A stretch of 64,000 nucleotides of DNA from Isoptericola variabilis 225 (GTDB lineage Bacteria; Actinomycetota; Actinomycetes; Actinomycetales; Cellulomonadaceae). The notes beneath the pieces are model-generated. The model was not told where the DNA came from. It saw only the letters and a list, made by a program, of their open reading frames with translations, and searched no databases. The stretch spans positions 496,001 through 560,000 of the forward strand of contig NC_015588.1 in NCBI RefSeq assembly GCF_000215105.1, in the 5' to 3' direction. A program made the position numbers and the translations under genes. Positions 25,309 through 34,341 of the stretch are shown in pieces; position 1 is the stretch's first letter; each line of letters begins with the position of its first letter.

Positions 25309-27570
25309 GTGACGAAGTCCGCTGCGGCGTCTGCCGCGCCGGTACCGGCGTCGAGCGAGGCCGCGGCGAGCGAGGCCGTCGCGCGCGTCGGCGTCCCGGC
25401 GACCGTGCAGCCCCGCGGCGTGCTCCTGGCGGTGCGCGTGAGCGACGGCGTCGTCCTCCACGCCTCCGCCGCGACCGACCTCCTGGGTCTCGAGGTGAGC
25501 GAGGTCCTCGGCAAGCCCCTGTCGGACGTGCTCGGCGCGGGCCCCGCCGGCCAGATCCTCGCGCCCGTCGTCGCGGGCGTCGACCTCGCCACGGTCAACC
25601 CGCTCGTGGTCGAGCGGCCCGCCCGGTGCGGGGGAGGAGAGCTCGAGGCGATCCTGCACCGTCCCCGCCGCACGTCGGCGTCGGCGCCCTCGCTCGTCGT
25701 GGTCGAGCTCGCGCCGCGGACGTCCGGCAACGGCGTCGCGACCGGCTACGGGCCGCTGCGCACGGCGCTCGCAGACCTCGAGCTCGCCGAGTCGCTCGAC
25801 GAGCTGTACGACGTCGCGCTCGAGGCGATGCGCACCCTGACGGGCTTCGAGCGCGTGTCGCTCTACCTGCTCGACGCCCAGGGCAACGCCGAGGTCGTCG
25901 CCGAGGCGCACCGCCGCGGGCTCGCGCCGTGGACCGGCGTCCACTTCCCGGCGTCCGACATCCCCGCCGAGGTGCGCGAGCTCCACCAGAGCCTGCGCGT
26001 GCACCTGGTCGACGACACCGAGGCCGAGCCCGTGCCGGTCCTGGCGGCGGACCCGTCGGTCGCGGGCCGCCAGCTCGACCTGTCGGCGGCGACGCTGCGC
26101 GCCGAGCCGCGCGAGTACGTCGCGCTGCACCGCGCCCGCGGCGCCCGCGCCACGATCGCGGTCGGGCTGTCGTACGGCGGCGAGCTGTGGGGCGTCGTCT
26201 ACGGCCACCACTACGGGAGCCCGAAGCGCGTCCCCTACGACGTGCGCGTCGGCGTGGAGCTCATCGCGAGCACCCTCTCGGCCCTGCGCGCCGCCCAGGT
26301 CGGCGCCGACCGCGACGCCGAGGCACGCCGCCAGGAACGCGTCCTGGCCCACCTCGCCGCCGACTCCCGCGACGAGTCCGTGCCGCTCGGCACGGCCATC
26401 ACGCGCTCCGGCTGGACCCGTCGCCTCGTGCGCGCGGACGGCGCGATCGTGCGCGCCGAGGGGCGCGTGACGAGCGTCGGGCACGTGCCCGACGCCGCGG
26501 GCCAGCAGGCGCTCATCGCCTGGGTCTCGGGCGCCGGCGAGGAGGTCATCGCGACCGACTGCCTGCGTGAGACCGCGCCCGACGTCGCGGCCGCGGCCCC
26601 CGACGTCGCCGGCGTCATGGGCATCGCGCTGCCGGAGGGCCAGGTCCTCATCTGGCTCCGCGACGAGGTGCAGCGGCGCGTCGAGTGGGGCAGCGATCCG
26701 TCGTCGAGCCGGCCGCTGCGCGCCGACGACCCGATCCGCACCATGCTGCGGGCCTCGGAGGAGCGCTGGCGGGAGGTCGTCGACGGGCACAGCCTGCCGT
26801 GGACCGAGGACCAGGTCGACAGCGCGGCCGCCCTGCGCGTGCACCTGCTCGAGGCGCTCTACCTGCGCGGGCGCAAGGAGGTCCGGGCGACCGAGGAGCT
26901 GCAGCGCAGCCTCCTGCCGCACGACCTCGCGCACGTCGACGGGTGGACCGTCGAGGCGCGCTACGAGGCGGCCGGGGCCGGGCTCGTCGGCGGCGACTGG
27001 TACGACGCGCTCGTGCTGCCCTCGGGCCACCTCGCGCTCGTCGTGGGCGACGTCACGGGCCACGGCCTGCAGGCCGCGGCGACCATGGGCCAGCTGCGCA
27101 CGGCGCTGCGCACGTCGCTGGTCGGCAGCAGCACCGCGCACGAGGCGGCCCGCCTGCTCTTCGAGGTCGTGCGCTGGACGCTCCCGGGCGAGGTCGCGAC
27201 GCTCACGGTCGCGCTCGTCGACCCGGTCACAGGCGTCGTCGAGAACGTGTCGCTGGGGCACCCGCCCCTGCTCGTCGTGCAGCCCGACGGCGCCGTCCGG
27301 TGGGGCCCCAAGGCCGGTGCCCCGCCGCTCGGCCTCGCGCGCGACGTCCCGCCGGCGACCCGCGTCGAGGTGCCCCTGGGCGGCGCGCTCGTGCTCTACA
27401 GCGACGGGCTGGTGGAGCGTCGCGACGAGTCGATCGGCGAGGGGCTCGCGCGGCTCGCGACGGCGTTCGTGCGCGGCCCGGCGGTGGACGTCGACGAGGT
27501 CCTGCGCAGCACGCGCGACGAGCGGTCGGCCGACGACGCGACCCTGCTGGTGGTGCGGCGGGAGGCCTGA
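25309..27570 (+). CDS. Phytochrome-like PAS-GAF-PHY sensor fused to a SpoIIE (PP2C) phosphatase
   Basis: 753 residues from the GTG at 25309 (GGGAGGGG upstream). PAS about 27-140, phytochrome GAF about 150-325 with the signature HFPASDIP and WGVVYGHHYGSP, PHY about 330-515 with LIWLRDEVQRRVEWG, and SpoIIE phosphatase about 530-750 with metal-binding GGDWYDA, GDVTGHG, SDGLVE and DDATLLVV. The output should dephosphorylate a STAS antagonist such as the product of 27994-28335. The chromophore ligands look lost: no Cys before VQPRG (normally QPHG) and Tyr where GAF usually has His. It may sense something other than a light-driven bilin. Confidence 0.85.
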   Translation: MTKSAAASAAPVPASSEAAASEAVARVGVPATVQPRGVLLAVRVSDGVVLHASAATDLLGLEVSEVLGKPLSDVLGAGPAGQILAPVVAGVDLATVNPLVVERPARCGGGELEAILHRPRRTSASAPSLVVVELAPRTSGNGVATGYGPLRTALADLELAESLDELYDVALEAMRTLTGFERVSLYLLDAQGNAEVVAEAHRRGLAPWTGVHFPASDIPAEVRELHQSLRVHLVDDTEAEPVPVLAADPSVAGRQLDLSAATLRAEPREYVALHRARGARATIAVGLSYGGELWGVVYGHHYGSPKRVPYDVRVGVELIASTLSALRAAQVGADRDAEARRQERVLAHLAADSRDESVPLGTAITRSGWTRRLVRADGAIVRAEGRVTSVGHVPDAAGQQALIAWVSGAGEEVIATDCLRETAPDVAAAAPDVAGVMGIALPEGQVLIWLRDEVQRRVEWGSDPSSSRPLRADDPIRTMLRASEERWREVVDGHSLPWTEDQVDSAAALRVHLLEALYLRGRKEVRATEELQRSLLPHDLAHVDGWTVEARYEAAGAGLVGGDWYDALVLPSGHLALVVGDVTGHGLQAAATMGQLRTALRTSLVGSSTAHEAARLLFEVVRWTLPGEVATLTVALVDPVTGVVENVSLGHPPLLVVQPDGAVRWGPKAGAPPLGLARDVPPATRVEVPLGGALVLYSDGLVERRDESIGEGLARLATAFVRGPAVDVDEVLRSTRDERSADDATLLVVRREA

Positions 27571-27583
27571 GGCCTCGCGGGCG

Positions 27584-27997
27584 TCAGGCGAACTGCGCCC
27601 ACACGTGCTTCGCGCCCTGGGCGCGGAACCAGCCCAGCCCCTTGGCCGCGCGTGCGGCGAGGATGAGCCCGAAGCCCCCGGTGCCCGCACCGGCGGTCCC
27701 CACGACGGGCGGTGCGTCGGGGCGGTGGTCGACGACGTCGACCACGAACGTGCTGCCGTGGCCGAGCAGGCGCAGCGTCACCGGCTGGCTGCCGTGGCGC
27801 ACGGCGTTGGTCGCGAGCTCGGACGCGACGAGGATGATGCGGTCGCGGGCCTTGGCGTCGAGCACGCGCCCGCCGGGTGCGGCGGCGAGCGCATCCTCCA
27901 GGCGTGCGCGGACGTGCGCGACGTCGTCGACGCCGCAGACGGTCCAGGCCTCGACCTCGGTGAGCTCCGCGGGGGGAGCAGCTTCGAGCAGCGTCAT
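27584..27997 (-). CDS. HATPase_c domain protein, RsbW-like anti-sigma regulatory factor
   Basis: 137 residues. N-box IILVASELATNAVRHG, Asp in VVDVVDHRPD and Gly-rich lid GTGGFGLILAARAAKGLGW define a small GHKL serine kinase/anti-sigma factor. Its ATG overlaps the STAS gene stop by 4 bp, so kinase and antagonist are co-translated. It converges on the SpoIIE phosphatase gene. Together these are the three parts of a partner-switching module. No sigma factor gene is present in the window. Confidence 0.86.
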   Translation of the reverse strand: MTLLEAAPPAELTEVEAWTVCGVDDVAHVRARLEDALAAAPGGRVLDAKARDRIILVASELATNAVRHGSQPVTLRLLGHGSTFVVDVVDHRPDAPPVVGTAGAGTGGFGLILAARAAKGLGWFRAQGAKHVWAQFA

Positions 27998-28335
27998 ACG
28001 CCCGCCTGAGCGGTCGGGGAGGCGCCTGCCTCCTGCTCGTCCTCGAGCGTGAACAGGCCGATGACGCCGGAGAGCTCGAGCAGGTCGCGGATGCGCGCCG
28101 GTGCGCCCTTGAGCAGCGGCGGCTGCGGGCTGCCGTCCGCGGCGTGGTACAGCAGACGCAGGCCGCCGGAGTCCATGAAGCTCACGTCGGACAGGTCGAT
28201 GACGATCCGCCGGCTCGCGGCACGCGTGACCTGGAGCAGCTGCTCCTCGTGGCGGGCCTGGACCGCGGCGTCGACCTCACCCCGCATCACCCAGAGGTAG
28301 CCGTCGTCCTCGATGCGGACGTCGCCGTGGGTCAC
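27994..28335 (-). CDS. STAS-domain anti-sigma factor antagonist
   Basis: 113 residues from the GTG at 28335 behind AAGGAG; the frame extends further upstream without similarity. The STAS fold is visible, with the phosphorylatable Ser in VIDLSDVSFMDSGGLRLLY (about residue 55). When unphosphorylated it should bind the HATPase protein encoded next in the operon and free a sigma factor. Dephosphorylation would come from the convergent SpoIIE-type phosphatase. Confidence 0.88.
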   Translation of the reverse strand: MTHGDVRIEDDGYLWVMRGEVDAAVQARHEEQLLQVTRAASRRIVIDLSDVSFMDSGGLRLLYHAADGSPQPPLLKGAPARIRDLLELSGVIGLFTLEDEQEAGASPTAQAGV

Positions 28336-28469
28336 GGTGCGCTCCTTCTCGTCGGTGCTGCCGGCGTGCCGGCGCTCGGGTCCGGCATCCGACCTTACCG
28401 TGGGAGCGCTCATCCTTCAGCCCCGGGACGCCCCCGCGCCGGTGACCCGGCTCACACGCCGGGAGACGG

Positions 28470-28513
28470 CCGGGCGCCGTCGTCGTGGGCATCAGCACGA
28501 CGACGGCGCCCGG
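28470..28513. terminator. Perfect 18-bp stem terminator
   Basis: CCGGGCGCCGTCGTCGTG (28470-28487) pairs perfectly with 28496-28513 around an 8-nt loop. It lies 20 bp beyond the stop of the leftward DUF993 operon. There is no clear U-tract, as often in high-GC actinobacteria. Confidence 0.7.
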
Positions 28514-28533
28514 GGTTCCGGTGTCCCGCCTGC

Positions 28534-29421
28534 TCAGAGGTGGGGCAGGACGTGCGCGGCGTACCGCGCGCCGACCGTCTCCGCGGTCCGGCGCGGGTCG
28601 GCCGCCCAGATCTCCTCGTTGAAGATCTCGGTCTCGACGTCGCCGGCGTAGCCGGCCGCCGCGACCCAGCGCGAGATCGTCGGGAAGTCGACGTAGCCGT
28701 CGCCGACGTGCCCGCGCGAGTTCAGGGGCTCGGCCGCGAGCGGCAGCACCCAGTCGCAGACCTGGTAGCTCGCGATGCGGCCCTCGCGCCCGGCCCGGGC
28801 GATCGACTCCTCGAGCGCCGGGTCCCACCACACGTGGTACGTGTCCACGACGACGCCCACGGTCTCGGGGGCGAACGGCGCGGCGAGGTCGAGCGCCTGG
28901 CCCAGCGTCGAGATCACGGCGCGGTCGGCCGCGAACATCGGGTGCAGCGGCTCGAGGACGATCCGCACGTCGTGCTCGGCCGCCACCGGCGCCAGGTCGG
29001 CGAGGCGGTCCGCGACGCGTGCACGGGTGGCCACGATGTCACGGTCCTGCGGACCGGCGTCGGGCCGCGGGCCCTGGCCGGGCGCGCTCACCGCGGGCAG
29101 GCCGCCGACGACGAACACGAGCTCGCGCGTGCCGACCGTCGCGGCCTCCTCGATGGCCCGCCGGTTGTCCTCGAGCGCCGCCGCGATCCCGGCGTCGTCG
29201 GTGGCCGTGAGGAAGCCCCCGCGGCACAGCGACGAGACGCGCAGCCCGGCGTCGGACACGATCCGTGCGGCCTTCTCCGCGCCGGCCTCCTGCACCTGGT
29301 GGCGCCACAGGCCCACCGCGCCGAGCCCGGCTCCCGCGGCGGCCTCGACCGCCTCGGTGAGCGACGCGTGCTTGACCGTCGCCGTGTTGAGCGAGCAGCG
29401 GCTCAGGTCCGGGGCGCTCAC
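28534..29421 (-). CDS. Sugar phosphate isomerase/epimerase (AP-endonuclease-2-like TIM barrel)
   Basis: 295 residues from the GTG at 29421, overlapping the upstream DUF993 stop by 4 bp. The metal-binding pattern of the xylose-isomerase-like TIM barrel is seen: Glu in VLEPLHPMF, Asp/His in VVVDTYHVWWDP, His in SRGHVGDGYVDF and Glu in VETEIFNEE. The substrate is unknown. It is the last gene of a three-gene operon with a DUF993 protein and a Gfo/Idh/MocA oxidoreductase. Confidence 0.85.
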   Translation of the reverse strand: MSAPDLSRCSLNTATVKHASLTEAVEAAAGAGLGAVGLWRHQVQEAGAEKAARIVSDAGLRVSSLCRGGFLTATDDAGIAAALEDNRRAIEEAATVGTRELVFVVGGLPAVSAPGQGPRPDAGPQDRDIVATRARVADRLADLAPVAAEHDVRIVLEPLHPMFAADRAVISTLGQALDLAAPFAPETVGVVVDTYHVWWDPALEESIARAGREGRIASYQVCDWVLPLAAEPLNSRGHVGDGYVDFPTISRWVAAAGYAGDVETEIFNEEIWAADPRRTAETVGARYAAHVLPHL

Positions 29422-30665
29422 GCGGTCACCCCGTTCGTGACCAGGAGCGCGTCGAGGCGCTTCGCGGCCGTCTCCGGCTCGAGCAGCATGCCGCAGCCGT
29501 CCGCCAGGCGCGCGAGCTCCACGAGGTGCGCGAGCGACCGGCCGGAGTGCAGCCCGCCGACGAGCTGGAAGCCCGGCTGGAAGCCGTTGAGCCACGACAG
29601 GAACGCGACGCCCGTCTTGTAGAAGTAGGTCGGCGCGCAGAAGATGTGCCGGCCCAGCTTCTCGGTCGACGCGAGGATCGCGTGCCCGCGCCCCGCCTCG
29701 CCGGCGTCGAACGCCTGCAGCGCGGTCGACGCGGCGGGGTAGATCGCCGCGAAGATGCCGAGCAGTGCGTCGGAGTAGCCCTGGTCGTCGCCCGCGATGA
29801 GCTCGGGGTAGTTGAAGTCGTCGCCCGTGTAGAGGCGGACCGTCGGTCCCTCGAGCGCGGCGAGCGCGCGGCGCAGGCCGATCTCGTGCTGCGCGTCGAG
29901 CAGCGACACCTTGACGCCGTCGACCTTGGCCTGGTGGGCCTTGATGAGGTCGAGGAACGTGGCGGTCGCGGTGTCGACGCTGTCCGAGCCCCAGTAGCCG
30001 GCGAGCGCCGGGTCGAACATCGTGCCGAGCCAGTGCAGGATCACCGGGCTGTCGGCCTCGGCGAGCACCGCGTCGTAGACGCGCGCGTAGTCCTCGGCCG
30101 AGCGGGCGACCTTGGCCAGGGCGCGCGACGCCATGACGATGACCTGTGCCCCGGCCTCCTGCACGACGCGCACCTGCTCGCGGTACGCCTCGGTGACGGC
30201 GGCCAGCCCGGCCTCGCCGGCCTCGACCGACGCGGGGTCGAGCTGGTCGGTCCCCGCGCCGCACGCGATGCGGGCGCCGACCGACGCCGCCTCGGCGGCG
30301 GAGCGGCGCACGAGCTCCTGCGTCGCGGCCCAGTCGAGGCCCATGCCGCGCTGCGCGGTGTCCATGGCGTCGGCGACGCCGAGCCCGTGCTCCCAGATCC
30401 GGTGCCGGTACGCGAGGGTCGAGTCCCAGTCGACGACCGCGGGCGCGCCCGGCACGTTCTCCGCGCCGACGTGCGGCACGACGTGCGCCGCGGCGAACGC
30501 GACGCGCGAGGTGATCTCACCGGCGGGCGTCGTCCACGGACCCGGGGCGTTGAGCTCGCGCACCTCGGTGCCGACCGGGCGGCCGGCGTCGTCGAACCGC
30601 GGGAGGCGGACCGTCACGCCGCTCGGCGCGAGGACGGGCGCGAGGGACGTCGTCGGCGCGCTCAC
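29418..30665 (-). CDS. DUF993 family protein (DHDPS/aldolase-like TIM barrel)
   Basis: 415 residues, GTG start overlapping the upstream oxidoreductase stop by 4 bp. The family is annotated only as DUF993. The sequence has the look of a class I aldolase/dihydrodipicolinate-synthase-like barrel (VKVSLLDAQHEIGLRRAL with a candidate Schiff-base Lys, VRLYTGDDFNYPELI). A retro-aldol or keto-acid step in a sugar pathway is plausible, but no reaction can be assigned from the sequence. Its two operon partners also act on carbohydrates. Confidence 0.83.
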   Translation of the reverse strand: MSAPTTSLAPVLAPSGVTVRLPRFDDAGRPVGTEVRELNAPGPWTTPAGEITSRVAFAAAHVVPHVGAENVPGAPAVVDWDSTLAYRHRIWEHGLGVADAMDTAQRGMGLDWAATQELVRRSAAEAASVGARIACGAGTDQLDPASVEAGEAGLAAVTEAYREQVRVVQEAGAQVIVMASRALAKVARSAEDYARVYDAVLAEADSPVILHWLGTMFDPALAGYWGSDSVDTATATFLDLIKAHQAKVDGVKVSLLDAQHEIGLRRALAALEGPTVRLYTGDDFNYPELIAGDDQGYSDALLGIFAAIYPAASTALQAFDAGEAGRGHAILASTEKLGRHIFCAPTYFYKTGVAFLSWLNGFQPGFQLVGGLHSGRSLAHLVELARLADGCGMLLEPETAAKRLDALLVTNGVTA

Positions 30666-31828
30666 AGCGTGATCTCCGGGACGTCGAGGCGGCGGCCCTC
30701 GGCGGACGAGCGCAGGCCCAGCTCGGCGAGCTGGACGCCGCGCGCGGCGGAGAGCAGGTCGAAGCGGTGCGGGCGCCCGGCGACGACGTCGCGCAGGAAC
30801 TCCTCCCACTGCAGCCTGAAGCCGTTCTCGAGCTCGGTGTTGGCCGGCACCTCGGCCCACTGCTCGCGGAACTTCTCGGTCGTGGGCAGGTCCGGGTTCC
30901 AGACCGGCTTGGGGGTGTTGGCGCGCTGCTGGGAGACGCACTTGAAGAGGCCGGCGACGGCGGAGCCGTGCGTGCCGTCGACCTGGAACTCGACGAGCTC
31001 GTCGCGGTAGACCCGCACGGCCCAGGACGAGTTGATCTGCGCGACGACCGGGTCGCCCGCGGGGGTCTCCATCTCGAAGATGCCGTAGGCGGCGTCGTCG
31101 GCGGTGGCGTCGTAGGGCTTGCCCTGCTCGTCCCAGCGCCTCGGGATGTGCGTGACGGTCTGGGCGTTGACGGTCCTGACCGAGCCGATGATGCCCTCGA
31201 GGACGTAGTTCCAGTGGCAGAACATGTCCGTCGTCATGCCGCCGCCGTCCTCCTTGCGGTAGTTCCACGACGGGCGCTGCGCGGGCTGGATGTCGCCCTC
31301 GAAGACCCAGTAGCCGAACTCGCCGCGCAGCGACAGGATGCGGCCGAAGAAGCCCTCGTCGACGAGGCGGCGGAGCTTGACGAGGCCGGGCAGGTAGAGC
31401 TTGTCGTGCACGACGCCGGCGGTCACGCCGGTCTCCTCGCGCAGGCGGGCGAGCTCGACGGCCTCGGCGAGCGTCTCGGCCGTGGGCTTCTCGGTGTAGA
31501 CGTGCTTGCCCGCCCGCATGGCCTTGCTCAGGGTCTCGGGGCGCAGGTTGGTCATCGCGGCGTCGAACACGATGTCTGTGTCGGCGTCGTTGATGATGCC
31601 GTCGAGGTCGGTCGTGTACTCGGCGACGTCGTGCTTCTTCGCCAGCTCGCGCAGCTTCTCCTCGTTGCGGCCCACCAGGACCGGCTCGACCTGGACGCGC
31701 GAGCCGTCGGGAAGCTCGACGCCGCCCTGCTCGCGGATGGGCAGGATCGAGCGCACGAGATGCTGGCGGTAGCCCATGCGGCCGGTCACGCCGTTCATGG
31801 CGATGCGCAGGGTGCGGGTGGTGCTCAC
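30662..31828 (-). CDS. Gfo/Idh/MocA family oxidoreductase
   Basis: 388 residues from the GTG at 31828 behind AAGGAG. The N-terminus is atypical (RIAMNGVTGRMGYRQH) but is a Rossmann fold. EKPTAETLAEAVELA is the family signature and VVHDKLYLPGLVKLRRL the following catalytic-region stretch. First gene of the DUF993 operon. A LacI-type palindrome at 31901-31914 lies between it and a divergent LacI gene, so the operon is likely sugar-inducible. Confidence 0.88.
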   Translation of the reverse strand: MSTTRTLRIAMNGVTGRMGYRQHLVRSILPIREQGGVELPDGSRVQVEPVLVGRNEEKLRELAKKHDVAEYTTDLDGIINDADTDIVFDAAMTNLRPETLSKAMRAGKHVYTEKPTAETLAEAVELARLREETGVTAGVVHDKLYLPGLVKLRRLVDEGFFGRILSLRGEFGYWVFEGDIQPAQRPSWNYRKEDGGGMTTDMFCHWNYVLEGIIGSVRTVNAQTVTHIPRRWDEQGKPYDATADDAAYGIFEMETPAGDPVVAQINSSWAVRVYRDELVEFQVDGTHGSAVAGLFKCVSQQRANTPKPVWNPDLPTTEKFREQWAEVPANTELENGFRLQWEEFLRDVVAGRPHRFDLLSAARGVQLAELGLRSSAEGRRLDVPEITL

Positions 31829-31900
31829 GGGGGACTCCTTCGTCCGGCCGCCGTGCCGGGCGGCGCGGGGGTCTGGTGGGGCGTCACGAGGGACGCGCGT

Positions 31901-31914
31901 GGAATGCGCTTTCC
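31901..31914. promoter_or_regulatory. LacI-type operator between the DUF993 operon and its regulator
   Basis: GGAATGCGCTTTCC is close to palindromic and is centred between the two divergent starts, 73 and 82 bp away. Confidence 0.6.
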
Positions 31915-31995
31915 TGCCCACGGTAAGGTGTGCCAGTGGGTGCGTCAAGCACGCGGGTCGAACGGGTGCCGACGACGGCGCCGGAGGAGGTGCAC

Positions 31996-33009
31996 GTGGC
32001 CAGGGCACGGCTGCAGGACGTCGCTCAGCGGGCGGGGGTGTCGCTCGCGACGGCGTCGCGCGTCCTCAACGGGTCCGACCGTCAGCCCGGACCGCAGCTC
32101 GTCGAGCGCGTGCGCGCCGCGGCCGCGGAGCTCGGCTACGTCGTCAACGCCCAGGCGCAGGCCCTGGCCCGCGCGCGGACCGGGCTGCTGGGCCTCGTCG
32201 TCCAGGACATCTCGGACCCCTACTTCTCCACCATCGCGGCCGGGGCGCAGGCCGCCGCCCGCGAGCGGGGGCGCCTCGTCCTGCTGGCCTCGACCGAGCG
32301 CGACCCGGCCGCCGAGCGCGACGCCGTCGCCGCGTTCGCCGCGCACCGGGTCGACGGGATCGTCGTCGCCGGGACGCGCTGGTCGTCCGACGAGGACGCC
32401 GCGCTCGTTGCGGAGCTCGGGGCGTACGAGGCCGCGGGCGGGCGTGCCGTGATCGTCGGCCAGCCGCTCGGCGACGCCCGGGTCGTGCGGCCGCCGAACG
32501 CCGAGGGCGCCCGGGACCTCGCCACGGCGCTGCTCGGCCAGGGGCACCGGCGGTTCGTCGTGCTCAGCGGCCCCGCGCGCGTCGCGACGTCGCAGGAGCG
32601 CGCGGGCGCGTTCGCCGAGGCCGTGCGGGCCGGCGGCGGCGACGTCGTCGCGACGCTCGAGACGGAGTTCTCGCGCGACGGCGGGCACGAGATCGGCGAC
32701 GAGCTGGCCCGGCTCGTGCGGGCCGAGGCCGGCGAGCCGCCGTGCGTCTTCGCGGTCACCGACGTCATGGCGATCGGCGTCATCGCGCGGCTGCGCGAGC
32801 TCGGTGTCGAGGTCCCGCGCGACGTGCGCGTCGCGGGGTTCGACGACGTGCCGACGCTGCGCGACCACGCGCCCGCCCTGACGACCGTCCATATCCCGCT
32901 CGAGGAGATGGGCCGCCGGGCGGTCGTGGCCGCCGTCGACGACGGTGCCGCGGCGACCGAGACGGTCGTCGACCACGAGGTCGTGCTGCGCGAGTCCACG
33001 CGGCCGTAG
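31996..33009 (+). CDS. LacI-family transcriptional regulator
   Basis: 337 residues from the GTG at 31996, preceded by GGAGGAGG; the open frame continues upstream to 31930 without similarity. The helix-turn-helix is LQDVAQRAGVSLATASRVLN and the effector domain starts GLLGLVVQDISDPYFSTIAAG. Divergent from the DUF993 operon, so it probably represses that operon through the palindrome at 31901. Confidence 0.9.
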   Translation: MARARLQDVAQRAGVSLATASRVLNGSDRQPGPQLVERVRAAAAELGYVVNAQAQALARARTGLLGLVVQDISDPYFSTIAAGAQAAARERGRLVLLASTERDPAAERDAVAAFAAHRVDGIVVAGTRWSSDEDAALVAELGAYEAAGGRAVIVGQPLGDARVVRPPNAEGARDLATALLGQGHRRFVVLSGPARVATSQERAGAFAEAVRAGGGDVVATLETEFSRDGGHEIGDELARLVRAEAGEPPCVFAVTDVMAIGVIARLRELGVEVPRDVRVAGFDDVPTLRDHAPALTTVHIPLEEMGRRAVVAAVDDGAAATETVVDHEVVLRESTRP

Positions 33010-33037
33010 CGCCCCGTCGGCCGGCGGGCCGCGAGGG

Positions 33038-34243
33038 CTACACCCGGGCGACCTGCAGGCCGGCGCCGTGCGCGGCACGCTCCAGCACGCCCGCGTAGGC
33101 GGACAGCATCCGCACGTGGCTGAACCGCGGGCGGGCCGCGGTGAGCGCGCCGCCCAGCTCGGTGCGGCGCGCCGCCGCCTCGGACCACGTGGCCGCGATC
33201 TCGCCCGGGTCGAAGCCCGTGACGAACCCGATGCCGTCGACGATGCGCGCGCTGTCGCCGACGGGCGTCGTGACGGGGATCGCGCCGCACATCGCGCCCT
33301 CGATGAGGCACAGCGGCGCCGCCTCGCCGAACACCGACGTGAGCGCGACGACGTCGGCCGCCGCCAGGACGAGCTCCATGTCGTGCCGGACGCCGAGCGC
33401 GTGCACGCGGTCCAGCAGGTCGGGCCGGTCGGCGAACGCGCGGCGCAGGTCCGCCTCGAGGCCCGGGTTGGCCGTCGTCATCCCCGCGCCGCACAGGACC
33501 ACGTGGCCGTCCGGGTCCCGCTCGAGGAACAGGCGCGCGGAGTCGACGAACAGGCCGGGGTTCTTCATCGCGTCGTACCTGGCGGCGTAGACGACGACGG
33601 TCGCGTCGCCGGGCAGGGCCAGCGCCCCGCGCAGCGCGAGACGGCGCGCACCCGAGACGGGCCGGAACCGCGCGAGGTTGATGCCGTTGGGGATGACGCG
33701 CAGCAGGTGGTCCGGCACGCCCGCGGCGCGGTAGGCCAGCCGCGTCGACTCGGCGCAGCACACCACGGCGGCGAGGCGGCCCGCGGCGGCGGCCGCGAGC
33801 AGGTCGTCGAGCGCGGTGCCCGAGTGCTCGGGGTCCGACCGGTGCAGGCACGCGACGACCGGGCGGTCGGGGAACCCGGCCTGGTTCACCAGCCGCAGCG
33901 GCTGCTCCTTGAGCGAGACGACGACGTGCGCGGCGGCCGCGTGCCGGGCCGCGGAGGCCATCTCCGCCTCGGTGAACCGCTGCGGGTCGTGGTCGCCGTC
34001 GCTCGAGCGGCCGAGCGACGAGATCCGCACGCCCGCCGCACGCAGGGCGCGGTAGCGCTGGTCGTCGACCATCCGCTGCAGCGTCGCCTCGCGCCGCACC
34101 TCGCGGTGGATGCTGAGCACCGAGTGCTTCTGCCGGCCCGCGGCGTGCAGGCCGGCCACCACCGTCGAGTGCAGCGCCCGGGCGCCACCGCTGAAGAAGC
34201 CCTCGTAGAGCGAGAGCGCACGAAGCCCGTCGCGCTGGATCAC
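33038..34243 (-). CDS. Glycosyltransferase family 4-like protein
   Basis: 401 residues from the GTG at 34243, AGGAGG seven bases before it. GT-B fold features: VIPNGINLARFRPVSG in the linker, AARYDAMKNPGLFVDSA and the E-x7-E-type segment FGEAAPLCLIEGAMCGAIPVTTPVG. It would transfer a nucleotide-activated sugar to an unknown acceptor. It stands alone between convergent lacI and a leftward kinase-like gene. The longer frame upstream is antisense noise over the kinase-like gene. Confidence 0.83.
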   Translation of the reverse strand: MIQRDGLRALSLYEGFFSGGARALHSTVVAGLHAAGRQKHSVLSIHREVRREATLQRMVDDQRYRALRAAGVRISSLGRSSDGDHDPQRFTEAEMASAARHAAAAHVVVSLKEQPLRLVNQAGFPDRPVVACLHRSDPEHSGTALDDLLAAAAAGRLAAVVCCAESTRLAYRAAGVPDHLLRVIPNGINLARFRPVSGARRLALRGALALPGDATVVVYAARYDAMKNPGLFVDSARLFLERDPDGHVVLCGAGMTTANPGLEADLRRAFADRPDLLDRVHALGVRHDMELVLAAADVVALTSVFGEAAPLCLIEGAMCGAIPVTTPVGDSARIVDGIGFVTGFDPGEIAATWSEAAARRTELGGALTAARPRFSHVRMLSAYAGVLERAAHGAGLQVARV

Positions 34244-34341
34244 AAGACCACCTCCTGGTACCACGATGGGCCACGGTGAGGTGGCATGGATGACCGCCTC
34301 GTTACGATCACATGACTTCTTGGCGGACGCTTGAGGACCCG

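Noticed and set aside
25198..27690. An 830-codon leftward frame opposite the phytochrome-like gene
   Set aside because: No recognisable motifs; the plus-strand frame has five recognisable phytochrome/SpoIIE motifs.
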